Assembly: GCF_023238205.1 (NCBI RefSeq)
Contig: NZ_CP096660.1
Coordinates: forward strand, 310,001-374,000
Source: Halorussus limi
Lineage (GTDB): Archaea; Halobacteriota; Halobacteria; Halobacteriales; Haladaptataceae
Reading direction: 5' to 3'
Length of the DNA stretch: 64,000 nucleotides
Part shown: positions 1-8,581 of the stretch, piece by piece
How positions within the stretch are numbered: the stretch's first letter is position 1
Layout: each line of letters begins with the position of its first letter
The notes under the pieces: model-generated
Databases searched by the model: none
Told to the model about the DNA's origin: nothing
The model's input: only the letters and a program-made list of their open reading frames with translations
Made by a program: the position numbers and the translations under genes

Positions 1-334
1 CGAGGCGCTCGGCCTTCCTGCCGATGTGGTTGTAGAGGGCGTTCTGGACCGCCACCGCGTCGGCCTCCGAATCGGCTTGGCGCTTCTCCTCTCGGAGCGC
101 GTCGAACGTCGGCACGTTCCGTTCGTGCGGTTCGAGGTCCAGCAGGTCGAAGACGCGTTCGAGTCGCTCGACGTGGGTCTCGGTCTGCTCGCGGTGGTGG
201 GAGAATCCCTCCACGAGGTTCGACTCGGTCGCGCTGGTCTGGAGTTCGTCGAGCATGTCGGTCAACTGCCGCTCGGCGTAGTAGATTCCCTGCAGTTCGT
301 ACGTGAACAGGTCCTCGGGCGTGTCGAGAGCCAT
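1..334 (-). CDS. DUF892 (YciE/YciF-type) ferritin-like protein, partial
   Basis: The reverse strand opens with ATG at 334 and runs off the left edge, leaving about 111 N-terminal residues. The sequence begins MALDTPEDLFTYELQGIYYA and is entirely helical. It has the spacing of the DUF892 four-helix bundle: an ELQGIYYAERQL helix, then a HHREQTETHVERLERVFDLL helix with the Glu and His positions that act as metal ligands in ferritin-like families. Relatives are stress-associated, possibly ferroxidase-like proteins of uncertain role. The C-terminal part is outside the window. No operon partner is visible. The family call is from recalled similarity only. Confidence 0.75.
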   Translation of the reverse strand, partial: MALDTPEDLFTYELQGIYYAERQLTDMLDELQTSATESNLVEGFSHHREQTETHVERLERVFDLLDLEPHERNVPTFDALREEKRQADSEADAVAVQNALYNHIGRKAERL

Positions 335-419
335 TTCCCCACGTATAACCCGTTCACGTCCTTAGCTGTTGTTGCGGATTTCTCCCCCGCATCTCGGGCG
401 CGTCTCGCGTTTCTACGCC

Positions 420-502
420 GACGACTCGCGGTTCGAGACCAACGACTCACGTTTCGACGCGAACGCTCGTGGTTCGAGACCGACGACTCGCGTTCCGACG
501 CC
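420..502. repeat. four degenerate 20-21 bp tandem units
   Basis: Between the DUF892 gene and the small membrane protein lie four imperfect head-to-tail copies of GACGACTCGCGGTTCGAGACC, at 420-440, 441-461, 462-481 and 482-502. Copies 1 and 3 end in TTCGAGACC and copies 2 and 4 in TCGACGCC or similar, which suggests duplication of a two-unit block. No coding role is apparent. The array ends about 34 bases before the ATG at 536, so it could overlap that promoter. Confidence 0.6.
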
Positions 503-535
503 AGCGTTTTCACGAATGCCGTCGTCGGAGGTTCC

Positions 536-706
536 ATGGCCGACTCGAAGTCGCAGACCGCGCTGAAAGTCGGGGGTATCGTGGTCGGGGCGCTCGTCGC
601 GTTCGTCGTCGTCGTGCCGCTTCTGCCGGTCGTCCTCGAGTTCGCGGTGGGAATCTTCCGGGGGTTCTTCGACGCTATCGTCCCCGGCGGACGGACGTAC
701 GAGTAG
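536..706 (+). CDS. small single-pass membrane protein
   Basis: A 56-residue protein starting MADSKSQTALKVGG. It has one long hydrophobic segment, about residues 11-42 (VGGIVVGALVAFVVVVPLL), followed by an amphipathic stretch, FRGFFDAIVPGG, and an acidic end. The start was chosen because the upstream open frame is repeat DNA with atypical composition, while this Met begins a typical haloarchaeal small membrane protein. No family recognised. It is not in an obvious operon: the gene upstream is divergent and the one downstream is convergent. Confidence 0.55.
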   Translation: MADSKSQTALKVGGIVVGALVAFVVVVPLLPVVLEFAVGIFRGFFDAIVPGGRTYE

Positions 707-919
707 CCCGCAAACCGATTTTGGAGGGGGACGACCGAACTGGCTACTCGTGCTGTGCCTGACGCGATTCCAGTACTGGACGATTGGCACTGGCTCCCGC
801 CTCTCCGCACTACTCACTCAACCCACGACCCGACCCAACCCGACGACCACCGACACAAACGATAATCCACTGATACAGCCAACATTTATTTCTAAAACGT
901 GTCTAAATATTGCTCGAAC

Positions 920-1285
920 TTACTCTCCACCGGACCCCCGACTCAGCAGTGCTCCGACGACCACACCGAGACCAAACAGCGCGAGCGACCGCCGCCGCCG
1001 GTCCGCGAACCGCACGAACTTCGTTCCGTCGTCGGAGATTACGAGCGCACCGACCGGCGTGGCGGCCGCACCGCCGCCGCCACCGCCGCCAGTGCCGCCC
1101 TCGCTACCGCCGTCGGTCGTCTCCGCGTCGTGACTCTCGCCGTATCCGCCGCCGAACCCGAACGCGACGCGTGCGACGGGAACGACCGTTCGGTCGCCGC
1201 GTTCTACCGGGTCGCCGAAGACCGACCGGACGTTCGCGCTCTCCTGTAATCGCTCTACGATGGACTCTATCTGCGTGACGCTCAT
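920..1285 (-). CDS. GerW/YtfJ-family protein
   Basis: A 121-residue protein. Residues about 1-85 match the Spore_YtfJ (GerW) domain pattern: a short helix, the element VFGDPVERGDRTVVPVARV, a glycine-rich FGFGGGYG run, a Gly-rich disordered loop with seven Gly in a row, then TPVGALVISDDGTKFV. A C-terminal hydrophobic helix (about residues 100-115, LALFGLGVVVGALL) probably anchors it in the membrane. The family is named from Bacillus spore germination but is widespread in non-sporulating archaea, where its role is unknown. The 213-base gap after the previous gene is AT-richer (AACATTTATTTC near 882) and holds no gene I can support. Confidence 0.75.
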   Translation of the reverse strand: MSVTQIESIVERLQESANVRSVFGDPVERGDRTVVPVARVAFGFGGGYGESHDAETTDGGSEGGTGGGGGGGAAATPVGALVISDDGTKFVRFADRRRRSLALFGLGVVVGALLSRGSGGE

Positions 1286-1360
1286 CGGTGTTTCTCCGTA
1301 GACTGGTCCGACGCCGAGGAACTAAGAGGCTCGCTCCGTCCCGAATTTCGACGCGAACGC

Positions 1361-2062
1361 TCACCGGACTTCGTAGGTGTCGTGTTCCGCGAGGAACCGG
1401 CCGAGGTCGGCGGTCTGGCGGTAGTCGGTCGCCCGCAGGTCCGACAGCGACGAGGCGAGTCGCTCCCCGTCGCCCGCTTCCCACTCGGTCGGTTCGCGCA
1501 CGGGAACCACCAGAAAACCGCGGCCCGGCACGTGGTCGCCGTGCAGGTCGGCCATCCGGTCGCCGTCGCTCACCGCCTCGCCGTCCGTCGAGTCGCCCGC
1601 CGCGTCGAGTAGCGCCTCCCGCGCCGCGTAGGTCCGCAGGACGTGGCGGGTCGCACGTTCGCCGACCGGCAGGAGGACGTGGGCCGCGATGGCGCGCAAC
1701 TCGGCGTCGAAGAACGGTTCGAGTCGGTCGTAGTCGTCCTCGGTCGGAGCGCTCCCCTCGGGCAGACAGCACGCGTGGCGATAGCTCAGGAAGAGGTCGG
1801 CGACCGCCGGTTCGTCGCTGTAGGCGTCGCCGACGAGTCCGACCTCGTTCAGGACCGGTTGGAGGCGCTCGCCCGCGACGCTCCCGGTGAACGGAACGCC
1901 GGTCTCTCGTCCGCCGTGGACGCCCGGATAGTCGCCGACGAGGTGGAAGTCGGCGTTGGCGTCGCCGTAGCCGAAGACCGAACTGACGCCCGAGTCGCAC
2001 TCGTGGCGACAGGGCGGGCGCATGCCGAACGGATTGCTCGTTCTGTCCGTGACGTTCTTCAC
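1361..2062 (-). CDS. uracil-DNA glycosylase family protein
   Basis: A 233-residue protein expected to excise uracil from DNA as the first step of base excision repair. The motif GDYPG (residues 43-47) followed by ETGVPFTGSVAGERL matches motif A and the PF.G..G signature of iron-sulfur family 4/5 uracil-DNA glycosylases. Four Cys are visible: C18 and C22 near the N terminus and C98-C99 before PEGSAPTEDD, the place where family 4 has CRPP..R.P. The usual fourth ligand further on is not evident (RLEPFFDAELRAI), so cluster binding may use the adjacent C98/C99 pair or be altered. Residue assignments come from recalled family patterns. Confidence 0.8.
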   Translation of the reverse strand: MKNVTDRTSNPFGMRPPCRHECDSGVSSVFGYGDANADFHLVGDYPGVHGGRETGVPFTGSVAGERLQPVLNEVGLVGDAYSDEPAVADLFLSYRHACCLPEGSAPTEDDYDRLEPFFDAELRAIAAHVLLPVGERATRHVLRTYAAREALLDAAGDSTDGEAVSDGDRMADLHGDHVPGRGFLVVPVREPTEWEAGDGERLASSLSDLRATDYRQTADLGRFLAEHDTYEVR

Positions 2063-2146
2063 GGGGCCGAGTAGTACGCTGGCGGTTAAGTCCGCCCCGG
2101 TTTCGGTAGGCGTTACGCGTCGTCCGTTCGCACTCGCTCGTCGGCG

Positions 2147-4387
2147 TCACCGCGCCGGGTCGAGCAACTGCACCGGATGCCGGGTCGGGCGCCCGAGCAG
2201 GGAGTCGAGTTGCTCCAGACAGGAGGTTCCGCTCGCGACGACGAGGCGGTCTGCGGCGTCGGGCGCGGTGAACTGGTCGCGCAACTGCTCGCCGACGGCC
2301 ACGCTCAACTCGTAGTACTCGGACTTGTAGCCGAAGCTCCCGGCCATGCCGCAACACTCCACGTCGGACGTGACCACGTCGTAGCCCGCCGCCTCCAGCA
2401 CCGCCGTCGTGTACGGTTCGAGGTCGAGCGTCCGCTGTTGGCAGTGGCTGTGGTACGCGACTTCCGCGCCGCCGCCCGCCGTCAGCGCGTCCGCGTCGCC
2501 CGCGCCCTCCTCGCCGAGCAGGCCGTAGACGTACTCTAACACCTCGTAGCTCCCGTCGGCGAGCGCCGCGCGGCGCTCGCCGTCGAGGAACTTCTCGTAC
2601 TCGCGCTCGAACATGGCGAGGTCGCTCGGTTCGATTACCACCACGTCGCGTCCCGTCTGGATGTGGTCGAGGAGCGCGGGCGCGACTTCCTCGGCGCGGC
2701 GCTCCGCGGTGGCTATCATCCCTTGCGAGAGCGGCGCGCGACCCGACGAGGCAACCTCGGGAACCCTGACCCCGACGCCCAACGCCTCCAGCACTCGGAC
2801 CGCGGCCTTCCCGCGTTCGACCTGCACGTGGTTCGTGTAGAGGTCGGGGTAGAGGACCGCCTCGCGCTCGGCCGCCGAGGGCGAAACTCGGGACCCGCCG
2901 CGGGCCTCGAACCAGTCCACGAGCGTCTGCGACCGGAACTCCGGCAACTCGCGCCGCCGGTCGATGCCCAGCACGCGCTCCATCGCCCAGCGGACCGGGG
3001 GCGCGTCGGCCAGCCAGTTCGACGCCGGAGCCAGCGCCGACCCGATCTTCGCCACTGTCTCGAAGTTGCCGAAGAACCGCTTCTGAAGGCTCAGACCTCC
3101 CGGTTCCTCGTCGGGCGTCAGCCCCTCCACCAGCCAGTCGAACTCGCCGTCCCCGATTTCCTCGCCGCCCTCGCCCCGATTGATGCGGTCCCGGACCACC
3201 GTGTTTATCCACGGGATGTCGATTCTGACCGGGCACTGGTTCACGCAGCGCGAACACCCCGTGCAGAGGTCGTTGAACTCCGCGGCGGTGTCGAGTCCCT
3301 CGACGCCCGCCTCCCACCCGGTGGCGATGCCCCCGGAGTAGGTCTCGCCGCCGAAGGCGTGGCCGCCGACCGACTGGAAGTTGGCGCAGGAGTTCGCGCA
3401 GGCCGAACACCGGATGCAGTAGAGCGTCTCGCGCAACTGGTCGTCCTCGCGCATCGCCGTCCGACCGTTGTCGACGAGGACGAGGTGAAACTCCCGGTCG
3501 TCGCTCCCTGCCTCCGAGAGCGGCGTCTCGTCGTCCTCGAAATCGACGGTCGGCGAATCGACCGGCGGGGTGAACAGCGAGACGTAGGAGGTGATGTCCT
3601 GCCCGGTCCCCGAACGACCGATCAACTCCACGAACGGTTGGAGGTCGGCGACCGACGGAATCAGTTTCTCGACGCCCGCGACGGCGACGTGCGTATCGGT
3701 CGCCTGAATCGTCTTGCGGGCGTTGCCCTCGCTGGTGACGAGCGCCAACGTGCCCGACTCGGCCGCGACGAAGTTCGCGCCGGTCATCCCGACTTCGGCC
3801 TCCTCGATGCGCTCGCCGAGGTACTCGCGGGCGAACCGGGTCAGTTCCTCGGCGGTTTCGAGGGGTTCGTCCAACTCGAAGTGCGCGTCGAACAGGTCGG
3901 CGATTCCCTCGCGGGACTTGTGGATGGCGGGCGCGACGATGTGACTCGGGGCGTCGTCGGCGACCTGCAGGACGAACTCCCCGAGGTCGGTCTCCCAGAC
4001 CTCCGCGCCCCGCGCTTCGAGGTGTTCGTTGACCTCGATTTCCTCGGTGGTCATCGACTTGCTCTTGACCACCGTCTCGGCGTCCCGGTCCTCGACGACT
4101 TCCGCGACGTATCGGTTCGCGTCGGCGGCGTCGTCGGCGAGATAGACCGTGCCGCCGTTGGCCTCGACGCTCTCGCGGACTTGCGCTATCAGTTCCGGCA
4201 GGCGCTCGATTGCGTCCTCTTTGATGGCCCGCGCCTCGGCTTTCAGCTCCTCGTAGTCGTCGAGTCCGGCGACCGACTCGTACCGGCCGTCGTTGAATCC
4301 GCGGGTGTTCTCGGCGACCGACGCGCCCTCCTCGGCGAGCAACCGGCGGATTTCGGCGGCCTTCGCCTTCCGTGATTCGGAACTCAT
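2147..4387 (-). CDS. lutB: LUD-domain iron-sulfur oxidoreductase, LutB fused to a GlcF/CCG module
   Basis: A 746-residue protein likely to pass electrons from lactate or another 2-hydroxyacid to the quinone pool. Residues about 60-300 form the LUD domain (TGANFVAAESGTLALVTSEGN). Residues about 305-395 hold two 4Fe-4S motifs, CIRCSACANSC and CTGCSRCVNQCP. A long C-terminal module ends in a CCG cysteine-rich domain (YHSHCQQRTLD, then VECCGMAGSFGY). LutB proteins of bacteria are about 475 residues, so this one carries an extra LutA/GlcF-like half. Its ATG overlaps the lutC stop by four bases (ATGA), which indicates translational coupling. The C-terminal half resembles that of the divergent GlcD-like protein. 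Confidence 0.85.
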   Translation of the reverse strand: MSSESRKAKAAEIRRLLAEEGASVAENTRGFNDGRYESVAGLDDYEELKAEARAIKEDAIERLPELIAQVRESVEANGGTVYLADDAADANRYVAEVVEDRDAETVVKSKSMTTEEIEVNEHLEARGAEVWETDLGEFVLQVADDAPSHIVAPAIHKSREGIADLFDAHFELDEPLETAEELTRFAREYLGERIEEAEVGMTGANFVAAESGTLALVTSEGNARKTIQATDTHVAVAGVEKLIPSVADLQPFVELIGRSGTGQDITSYVSLFTPPVDSPTVDFEDDETPLSEAGSDDREFHLVLVDNGRTAMREDDQLRETLYCIRCSACANSCANFQSVGGHAFGGETYSGGIATGWEAGVEGLDTAAEFNDLCTGCSRCVNQCPVRIDIPWINTVVRDRINRGEGGEEIGDGEFDWLVEGLTPDEEPGGLSLQKRFFGNFETVAKIGSALAPASNWLADAPPVRWAMERVLGIDRRRELPEFRSQTLVDWFEARGGSRVSPSAAEREAVLYPDLYTNHVQVERGKAAVRVLEALGVGVRVPEVASSGRAPLSQGMIATAERRAEEVAPALLDHIQTGRDVVVIEPSDLAMFEREYEKFLDGERRAALADGSYEVLEYVYGLLGEEGAGDADALTAGGGAEVAYHSHCQQRTLDLEPYTTAVLEAAGYDVVTSDVECCGMAGSFGYKSEYYELSVAVGEQLRDQFTAPDAADRLVVASGTSCLEQLDSLLGRPTRHPVQLLDPAR

Positions 4388-4893
4388 CTGTCTTCCAGCA
4401 CGATTACGTGGACTTCTCTCGGGCCGTGCGCGCCCGTCACGAGTGCGCCCATGTCGGCCGTCGCGCTCGGACCCGTGGCGATTACGGCATCGTCTTTTCC
4501 GTCTTCGACCGCCCCCGCGAGTCGGTCGAACGCGGCGGGCATGTCCGCCACGAGGTCGCTCGCGGCGAGGACCGCGACGTGACGCTCGGGGTAGAGGCTC
4601 ACCGGTTCGACGCCCGACGGGTCGGGCCGCAGGACGACCGACCCGTAGTCGGCGACGGCGAACGCGGCCGGGGTGACGCCGGTCGCCGCGGCGTCGAGTT
4701 CCGCCGGCGTCGGGTCCGCGTTCACGTCGGTCTCGTCGAGCGACACGCCCTCGTACGGGAGTTCGACGCCGACCGCGGGGTCGTCCGCGGCCTCGACGAC
4801 TGCGGCGTCGAACTCGGCGGCCGTCGTCCGCGATTGCGTCACGCCGAGGTCCCGAAGCGAATCCTCGAACTGGTCCGCTACGTCTGCGCTCAT
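4384..4893 (-). CDS. lutC: LutC-like LUD domain protein
   Basis: A 169-residue LUD/LutC-type protein starting MSADVADQFEDSLRDLG at ATG 4893. The later part carries the family pattern: TPAAFAVADYGSVVLRP, then SLYPERHVAVLAASDLV, then DAVIATGPSATADMG and the C-terminal GAHGPREVHVIVLED. LutC is the small subunit of the LutABC lactate-oxidation complex. Here it is promoter-proximal in a two-gene operon with the LutB fusion (four-base overlap). The long upstream extension of this frame is antisense to the GlcD-like gene and was discarded. Confidence 0.85.
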   Translation of the reverse strand: MSADVADQFEDSLRDLGVTQSRTTAAEFDAAVVEAADDPAVGVELPYEGVSLDETDVNADPTPAELDAAATGVTPAAFAVADYGSVVLRPDPSGVEPVSLYPERHVAVLAASDLVADMPAAFDRLAGAVEDGKDDAVIATGPSATADMGALVTGAHGPREVHVIVLEDR

Positions 4894-4989
4894 GACTCGA
4901 CGTTGCGACGCGGCCACATTAAACGTTCCACGGGGTCGCGGGGGCGGACCGACCACGGATTTATGCGCTCCACCTGCTAACGGACCTGT
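4894..4989. promoter_or_regulatory. divergent promoter region, lutC operon and GlcD-like gene
   Basis: These 96 bases separate two oppositely transcribed oxidation units. On the plus strand a TATA-like GATTTATGCG (around 4958) lies about 30 bases before the ATG at 4990. For the minus strand the AT-rich CACATTAAACG (around 4914-4924) lies about 25 bases upstream of the lutC ATG. Both distances suit leaderless haloarchaeal transcripts. A shared operator is possible, but no convincing palindrome was found. Confidence 0.5.
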
Positions 4990-7900
4990 ATGGCCATTCG
5001 ACCGAACGACTCCCCCGACCCCGCCGACCGCGGGGACTACGACTACCGGAACGAGGAGGTGGCGCGCCCCGACCTGATGGCCGCCCTCGACGCGCGCGTC
5101 GAGGGCGACGTCCGGTTCGACACCTACACCCGGCAGTTGTACGCGACCGACGCCAGCATCTACGAGAAGACACCCATCGGCGTCGTCTTCCCGACCGACA
5201 CCGACGACGTGGCCTCGGTCGTCGCGTACTGCGCCGACGAGGAGATTCCGGTGCTGCCGCGGGGCGGCGGCACGAGTCTCGCCGGCCAGACCGTCAACGA
5301 GGCGGTGGTCCTCGACTTCACCCGACACATGGACGGTCTCGTGTCCTTCGACGCCGACGCGGCGGTCGCCCGCGCCCAACCCGGCATCACGCTCGGCGAA
5401 CTGAACGCCGAACTCGCGCCCCGCGACCTGAAGTTCGCGCCCGACCCCGCGTGGGGCGACAAGAGCGTCCTCGGCGGAGCCATCGGCAACAACTCGACCG
5501 GCGCGCACTCGCTGAAGTACGGCAAGACCGACGCCTACGTCGAGGAGTGCGAGGTCGTCCTCGCCGACGGCACCGTGACGACCTTCGGCGAGGTCGAAGT
5601 CGAGACGCTCCGGGAGGGGGGCGACCCCGAGGGCGACCTCGAAGCCCGCATCTACGCCGAAGTCGCCCGAATCCTCGACGAGGAGAGCGAAGAAATCGAG
5701 GCGCGGTACCCCGACCTGAAGCGCAACGTCTCCGGGTACAATCTGGACGCGCTCGTCGAGGACGCCCGCGAGGGGAGCGAGGCAGGCGAGGGGACCGTCA
5801 ACCTCGCCAAACTGGTGGCGGGGAGCGAGGGCACGCTCGCGGTCGTCACCGAGGCGACGGTGTCGCTCGAACCCGTGCCCGAGACGAAGGCGGTCGCGCT
5901 CCTGACCTACGCCGACGTTCTCGACGCGATGGAGGACGTCGAACCCATACTCGACCACGACCCTGCCGCGGTCGAGGTGATGGACGACGTGCTGTTGGAC
6001 CTCGCGGCCGAGACCGACGAGTTCGCCGACGTGGTCGGGATGCTCCCCGACGGGACCGACTCGGTCCTCCTCGTGGAGTTCTACGCCGAGGACGACGCGG
6101 CGGGCCGCCGGAAGGTCGCGGACCTCGTGGCCGACCGAGTGCCGGACGCGACCACCGAGGCCGACCCGAGCGACGGCGCGACCGGAATCACCGACGCGCC
6201 CCGAAACGCGCTGGGGGCGATGGAGGCCCACGACGCCGACGAACGCGCCCGGTTCTGGAAGATGCGCAAGTCCGGGCTTCCCATTCTGCTGTCGAGAACC
6301 TCGGACGCCAAACACATCTCGTTCATCGAGGACACCGCCATCCCGGCCGGGAACCTGCCGGAGTTCGTCGCCGACTTCCACGACATCCTCGACGCCCACG
6401 ACACGTTCGCCAGTTACTACGCCCACGCCGGTCCCGGCGTCCTCCACATCCGACCGCTGGTGAACACGAAGACCGAGGGCGGCGTCGAGACGATGGAGTC
6501 CATCGCCGACGCCGTGACCGACCTCGTCGTGAAGTACGGCGGGTCGGTCTCGGGCGAACACGGCGACGGTCGCGCTCGGACCCAGTGGAACCGGAAACTC
6601 TACGGTGACGACCTCTGGCGCACGTTCCGCGAGTTGAAGACCGCGTTCGACCCCGACTGGCTACTCAACCCCGGGCAGGTCTGTGGCTACGTCGAGTCCG
6701 AGCAGTTGCCGCCCGACGCGCCGGAGCGCGCAGCCGCCGCCGACATGACCGAGAACCTGCGGTTCGACCCCGAGTACGACTTCGACGCGGGGTTCGACCC
6801 CGAACTCGACTGGGAGAACGAGAACGGCTTTCAGGGGATGGTCGAACTCTGTCACGGCTGTGCCGGTTGTCGCGGCGACCAAGAGACCACCGGCGGCGTG
6901 ATGTGTCCGACCTACCGGGCGGCCGACGAGGAGATGACTTCGACCCGCGGCCGGGCGAACATGCTCCGGCAGGCGATGAGCGGGGACCTGCCGGAGGACG
7001 AACTGTTCACCGACGAGTTCGTCGACGAGGTGCTGGACCTCTGTATCGGGTGCAAGGGGTGCAAGCACGACTGCCCGAGCGGGGTCGACATGGCGAAACT
7101 GAAGGCCGAAGTCGAACACGAACACCACCAGCGCGAGGGCGCGGGCCTCCGCAGTCGGCTGTTCGCCCGGACCGAGACCCTGCTCTCGGTCGGGAGCGCC
7201 TTGGCACCCCTCTCGAACTGGGCGACGAAGCTCCCCGGCGCGCGCACCGCGATGGAGAAACTCGTGGGCATCGCCAGCGAGCGGAGCCTCCCCGAGTTCC
7301 ACCGCGAGACGCTCCGTGACTGGTACGCCGACCGGGGTCCCCGGGTCCCGGCCGACGAGGCCGACCGCAGGGCGATGCTCGTCGCCGACCCGTACACGAA
7401 CTACGCCCACCCCGAGGTCGGGAAGGCGGCGGTCCGGGCGCTCGAAGCCGCGAACGTCCACGTCCGCATCCCGAACGACGTGACCGACAGCGGTCGCCCC
7501 GCGTTCTCGAAGAGCCTCGTGGACGAGGCGCGCGAGACGGCCAGCGAGAACGTCCGAAAGCTCGCGCCCCGAATCGAGGACGGTTGGGACCTCGTGGTCG
7601 CCGAACCCTCCGACGCGGTGATGTTCCAGTCGGACTACCTCGACCTGCTCGGGGACGGCCCGCTCGCGGCCGACGCCGAGACGGTCGCTCGGAACGCCTA
7701 CGGCGTCTGCGAGTACCTCGACGCGTTCCGACTCGACGAGAACGCCGCGTTCGACGCGCCCGACGAGGCGCTGACCTACCACGGCCACTGCCACCAGAAG
7801 GCGACCAAGAAGGACCACCACGCGGTCGGCGTCCTCCGGCGCGCGGGCTACGACGTGGACCCCCTCGACTCGGGATGCTGTGGCATGGCCGGGAGCTTCG

Positions 7901-8091
7901 GCTACGAGGCCGAACACTACTCGATGAGCGAGGCCATCGGCGAAATCCTGTTCGAGCAGGTGGACGACAGCGACGGCGAGACGGTCGTGGCGCCGGGCGC
8001 GTCCTGCCGCACGCAACTCGGCGACCGGGACGCGCGGGACGCGGAGCCACCCCATCCCGTCGAGAAACTGGCCGAAGCGGTCGCCGAGTGA
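4990..8091 (+). CDS. glcD: FAD-linked oxidase and iron-sulfur fusion (GlcD-GlcF / D-lactate dehydrogenase type)
   Basis: A 1,033-residue membrane-associated dehydrogenase fusion. Residues about 50-240 form an FAD_binding_4 domain (PTDTDDVASVVAYC, then PRGGGTSLAGQ). Residues about 280-560 form the FAD-oxidase C-terminal domain, with GEHGDGRARTQWN near its end. Residues about 615-700 hold two Cys clusters, CHGCAGC..CP and CIGCKGCKHDCP, for 4Fe-4S centres. The end carries a CCG domain (YHGHCHQKATK, GCCGMAGSFGY). This architecture fits glycolate or D-lactate oxidation to the quinone pool; the exact substrate cannot be told. It is divergent from lutC-lutB, suggesting co-regulation. Confidence 0.85.
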   Translation: MAIRPNDSPDPADRGDYDYRNEEVARPDLMAALDARVEGDVRFDTYTRQLYATDASIYEKTPIGVVFPTDTDDVASVVAYCADEEIPVLPRGGGTSLAGQTVNEAVVLDFTRHMDGLVSFDADAAVARAQPGITLGELNAELAPRDLKFAPDPAWGDKSVLGGAIGNNSTGAHSLKYGKTDAYVEECEVVLADGTVTTFGEVEVETLREGGDPEGDLEARIYAEVARILDEESEEIEARYPDLKRNVSGYNLDALVEDAREGSEAGEGTVNLAKLVAGSEGTLAVVTEATVSLEPVPETKAVALLTYADVLDAMEDVEPILDHDPAAVEVMDDVLLDLAAETDEFADVVGMLPDGTDSVLLVEFYAEDDAAGRRKVADLVADRVPDATTEADPSDGATGITDAPRNALGAMEAHDADERARFWKMRKSGLPILLSRTSDAKHISFIEDTAIPAGNLPEFVADFHDILDAHDTFASYYAHAGPGVLHIRPLVNTKTEGGVETMESIADAVTDLVVKYGGSVSGEHGDGRARTQWNRKLYGDDLWRTFRELKTAFDPDWLLNPGQVCGYVESEQLPPDAPERAAAADMTENLRFDPEYDFDAGFDPELDWENENGFQGMVELCHGCAGCRGDQETTGGVMCPTYRAADEEMTSTRGRANMLRQAMSGDLPEDELFTDEFVDEVLDLCIGCKGCKHDCPSGVDMAKLKAEVEHEHHQREGAGLRSRLFARTETLLSVGSALAPLSNWATKLPGARTAMEKLVGIASERSLPEFHRETLRDWYADRGPRVPADEADRRAMLVADPYTNYAHPEVGKAAVRALEAANVHVRIPNDVTDSGRPAFSKSLVDEARETASENVRKLAPRIEDGWDLVVAEPSDAVMFQSDYLDLLGDGPLAADAETVARNAYGVCEYLDAFRLDENAAFDAPDEALTYHGHCHQKATKKDHHAVGVLRRAGYDVDPLDSGCCGMAGSFGYEAEHYSMSEAIGEILFEQVDDSDGETVVAPGASCRTQLGDRDARDAEPPHPVEKLAEAVAE

Positions 8092-8175
8092 CGGCGGGTC
8101 GGCCCCGACGCTACGCGACTTGAACTCTGGCGCCGCCGCAAAAATCCGCGCTCGCCCGCCGAAAGCAGGAAATCG

Positions 8176-8319
8176 TCGGCTCTCGCGGAGGGGTCGGCTC
8201 TCGCGGAGGGGTCGGCTCTCGCGGAGGGGTCGACTCTCGCGGAGGGGTCGGCTCTCGCGGAGGGGTCGGCTCTCGCGGAGGGGTCGACTCTCGCGGAGGG
8301 GTCGACTCTCGCGAGGAGG
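8176..8319. repeat. eight tandem 18-bp repeats
   Basis: Eight head-to-tail copies of TCGGCTCTCGCGGAGGGG begin at 8176, 8194, 8212, 8230, 8248, 8266, 8284 and 8302. Copies 4 and 7 differ only by GGC to GAC; copy 8 has GAC and a degenerate end (GCGAGGAGG). The array fills the space between the convergent GlcD-like and DUF5786 genes and ends three bases before the latter's stop codon. Because 18 is a multiple of three, open frames run through it, but their proteins are pure repeats and unlikely to be real. Confidence 0.95.
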
Positions 8320-8322
8320 TCG

Positions 8323-8505
8323 CTACTCTTCCTCGCCGCTGTTCTTGATGTCGTTCAACTGGTCGAGGAGTTCGTCCTGCGAGGCGTCGGAGTCGAACGA
8401 AATCTCCCCTTCGTGGGAGTTCTCGTGGACGTTGACGGCGTCTTCCTCGTCGAAATCGCTCTCTTGGTCCTTCTGCTCGGACTCGTCGTAGCTACCAAAA
8501 CCCAT
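8323..8505 (-). CDS. DUF5786 family small acidic protein
   Basis: A 60-residue, extremely acidic protein starting MGFGSYDESEQKDQ. The MGFGSYDESEQ opening is, as I recall, the hallmark of the haloarchaeal DUF5786 family, whose function is unknown. The central DFDEEDAVNVHENSHEGEISF and the C-terminal helix DELLDQLNDIKN are typical. No cysteines or membrane segments. It lies downstream of the EF-1 alpha gene on the same strand, separated by 76 bases that contain AT-rich sequence (CTAAAATCAATCG), so it probably has its own promoter. Confidence 0.8.
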   Translation of the reverse strand: MGFGSYDESEQKDQESDFDEEDAVNVHENSHEGEISFDSDASQDELLDQLNDIKNSGEEE

Positions 8506-8581
8506 GTTCTAACGGATTCCGCACGCACGCTAAAATCAATCGATGTTCGCCGGTCGGAGGCGGACTCCGAGGGGCCGCGTC

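Noticed and set aside
1104-3410. Long Arg/Gly-rich frame across the UDG and LutB genes
   Set aside because: It overlaps two clearly coding genes on the same strand in another frame and consists of Arg-Gly-Pro repeats.
8176-8319. Possible CRISPR array
   Set aside because: Units are directly adjacent with no unique spacers and no cas genes are nearby.
8120-8491. Frame encoding repeated SRRGRL units over the 18-bp array
   Set aside because: It simply translates the tandem repeat and runs antisense into the DUF5786 gene.
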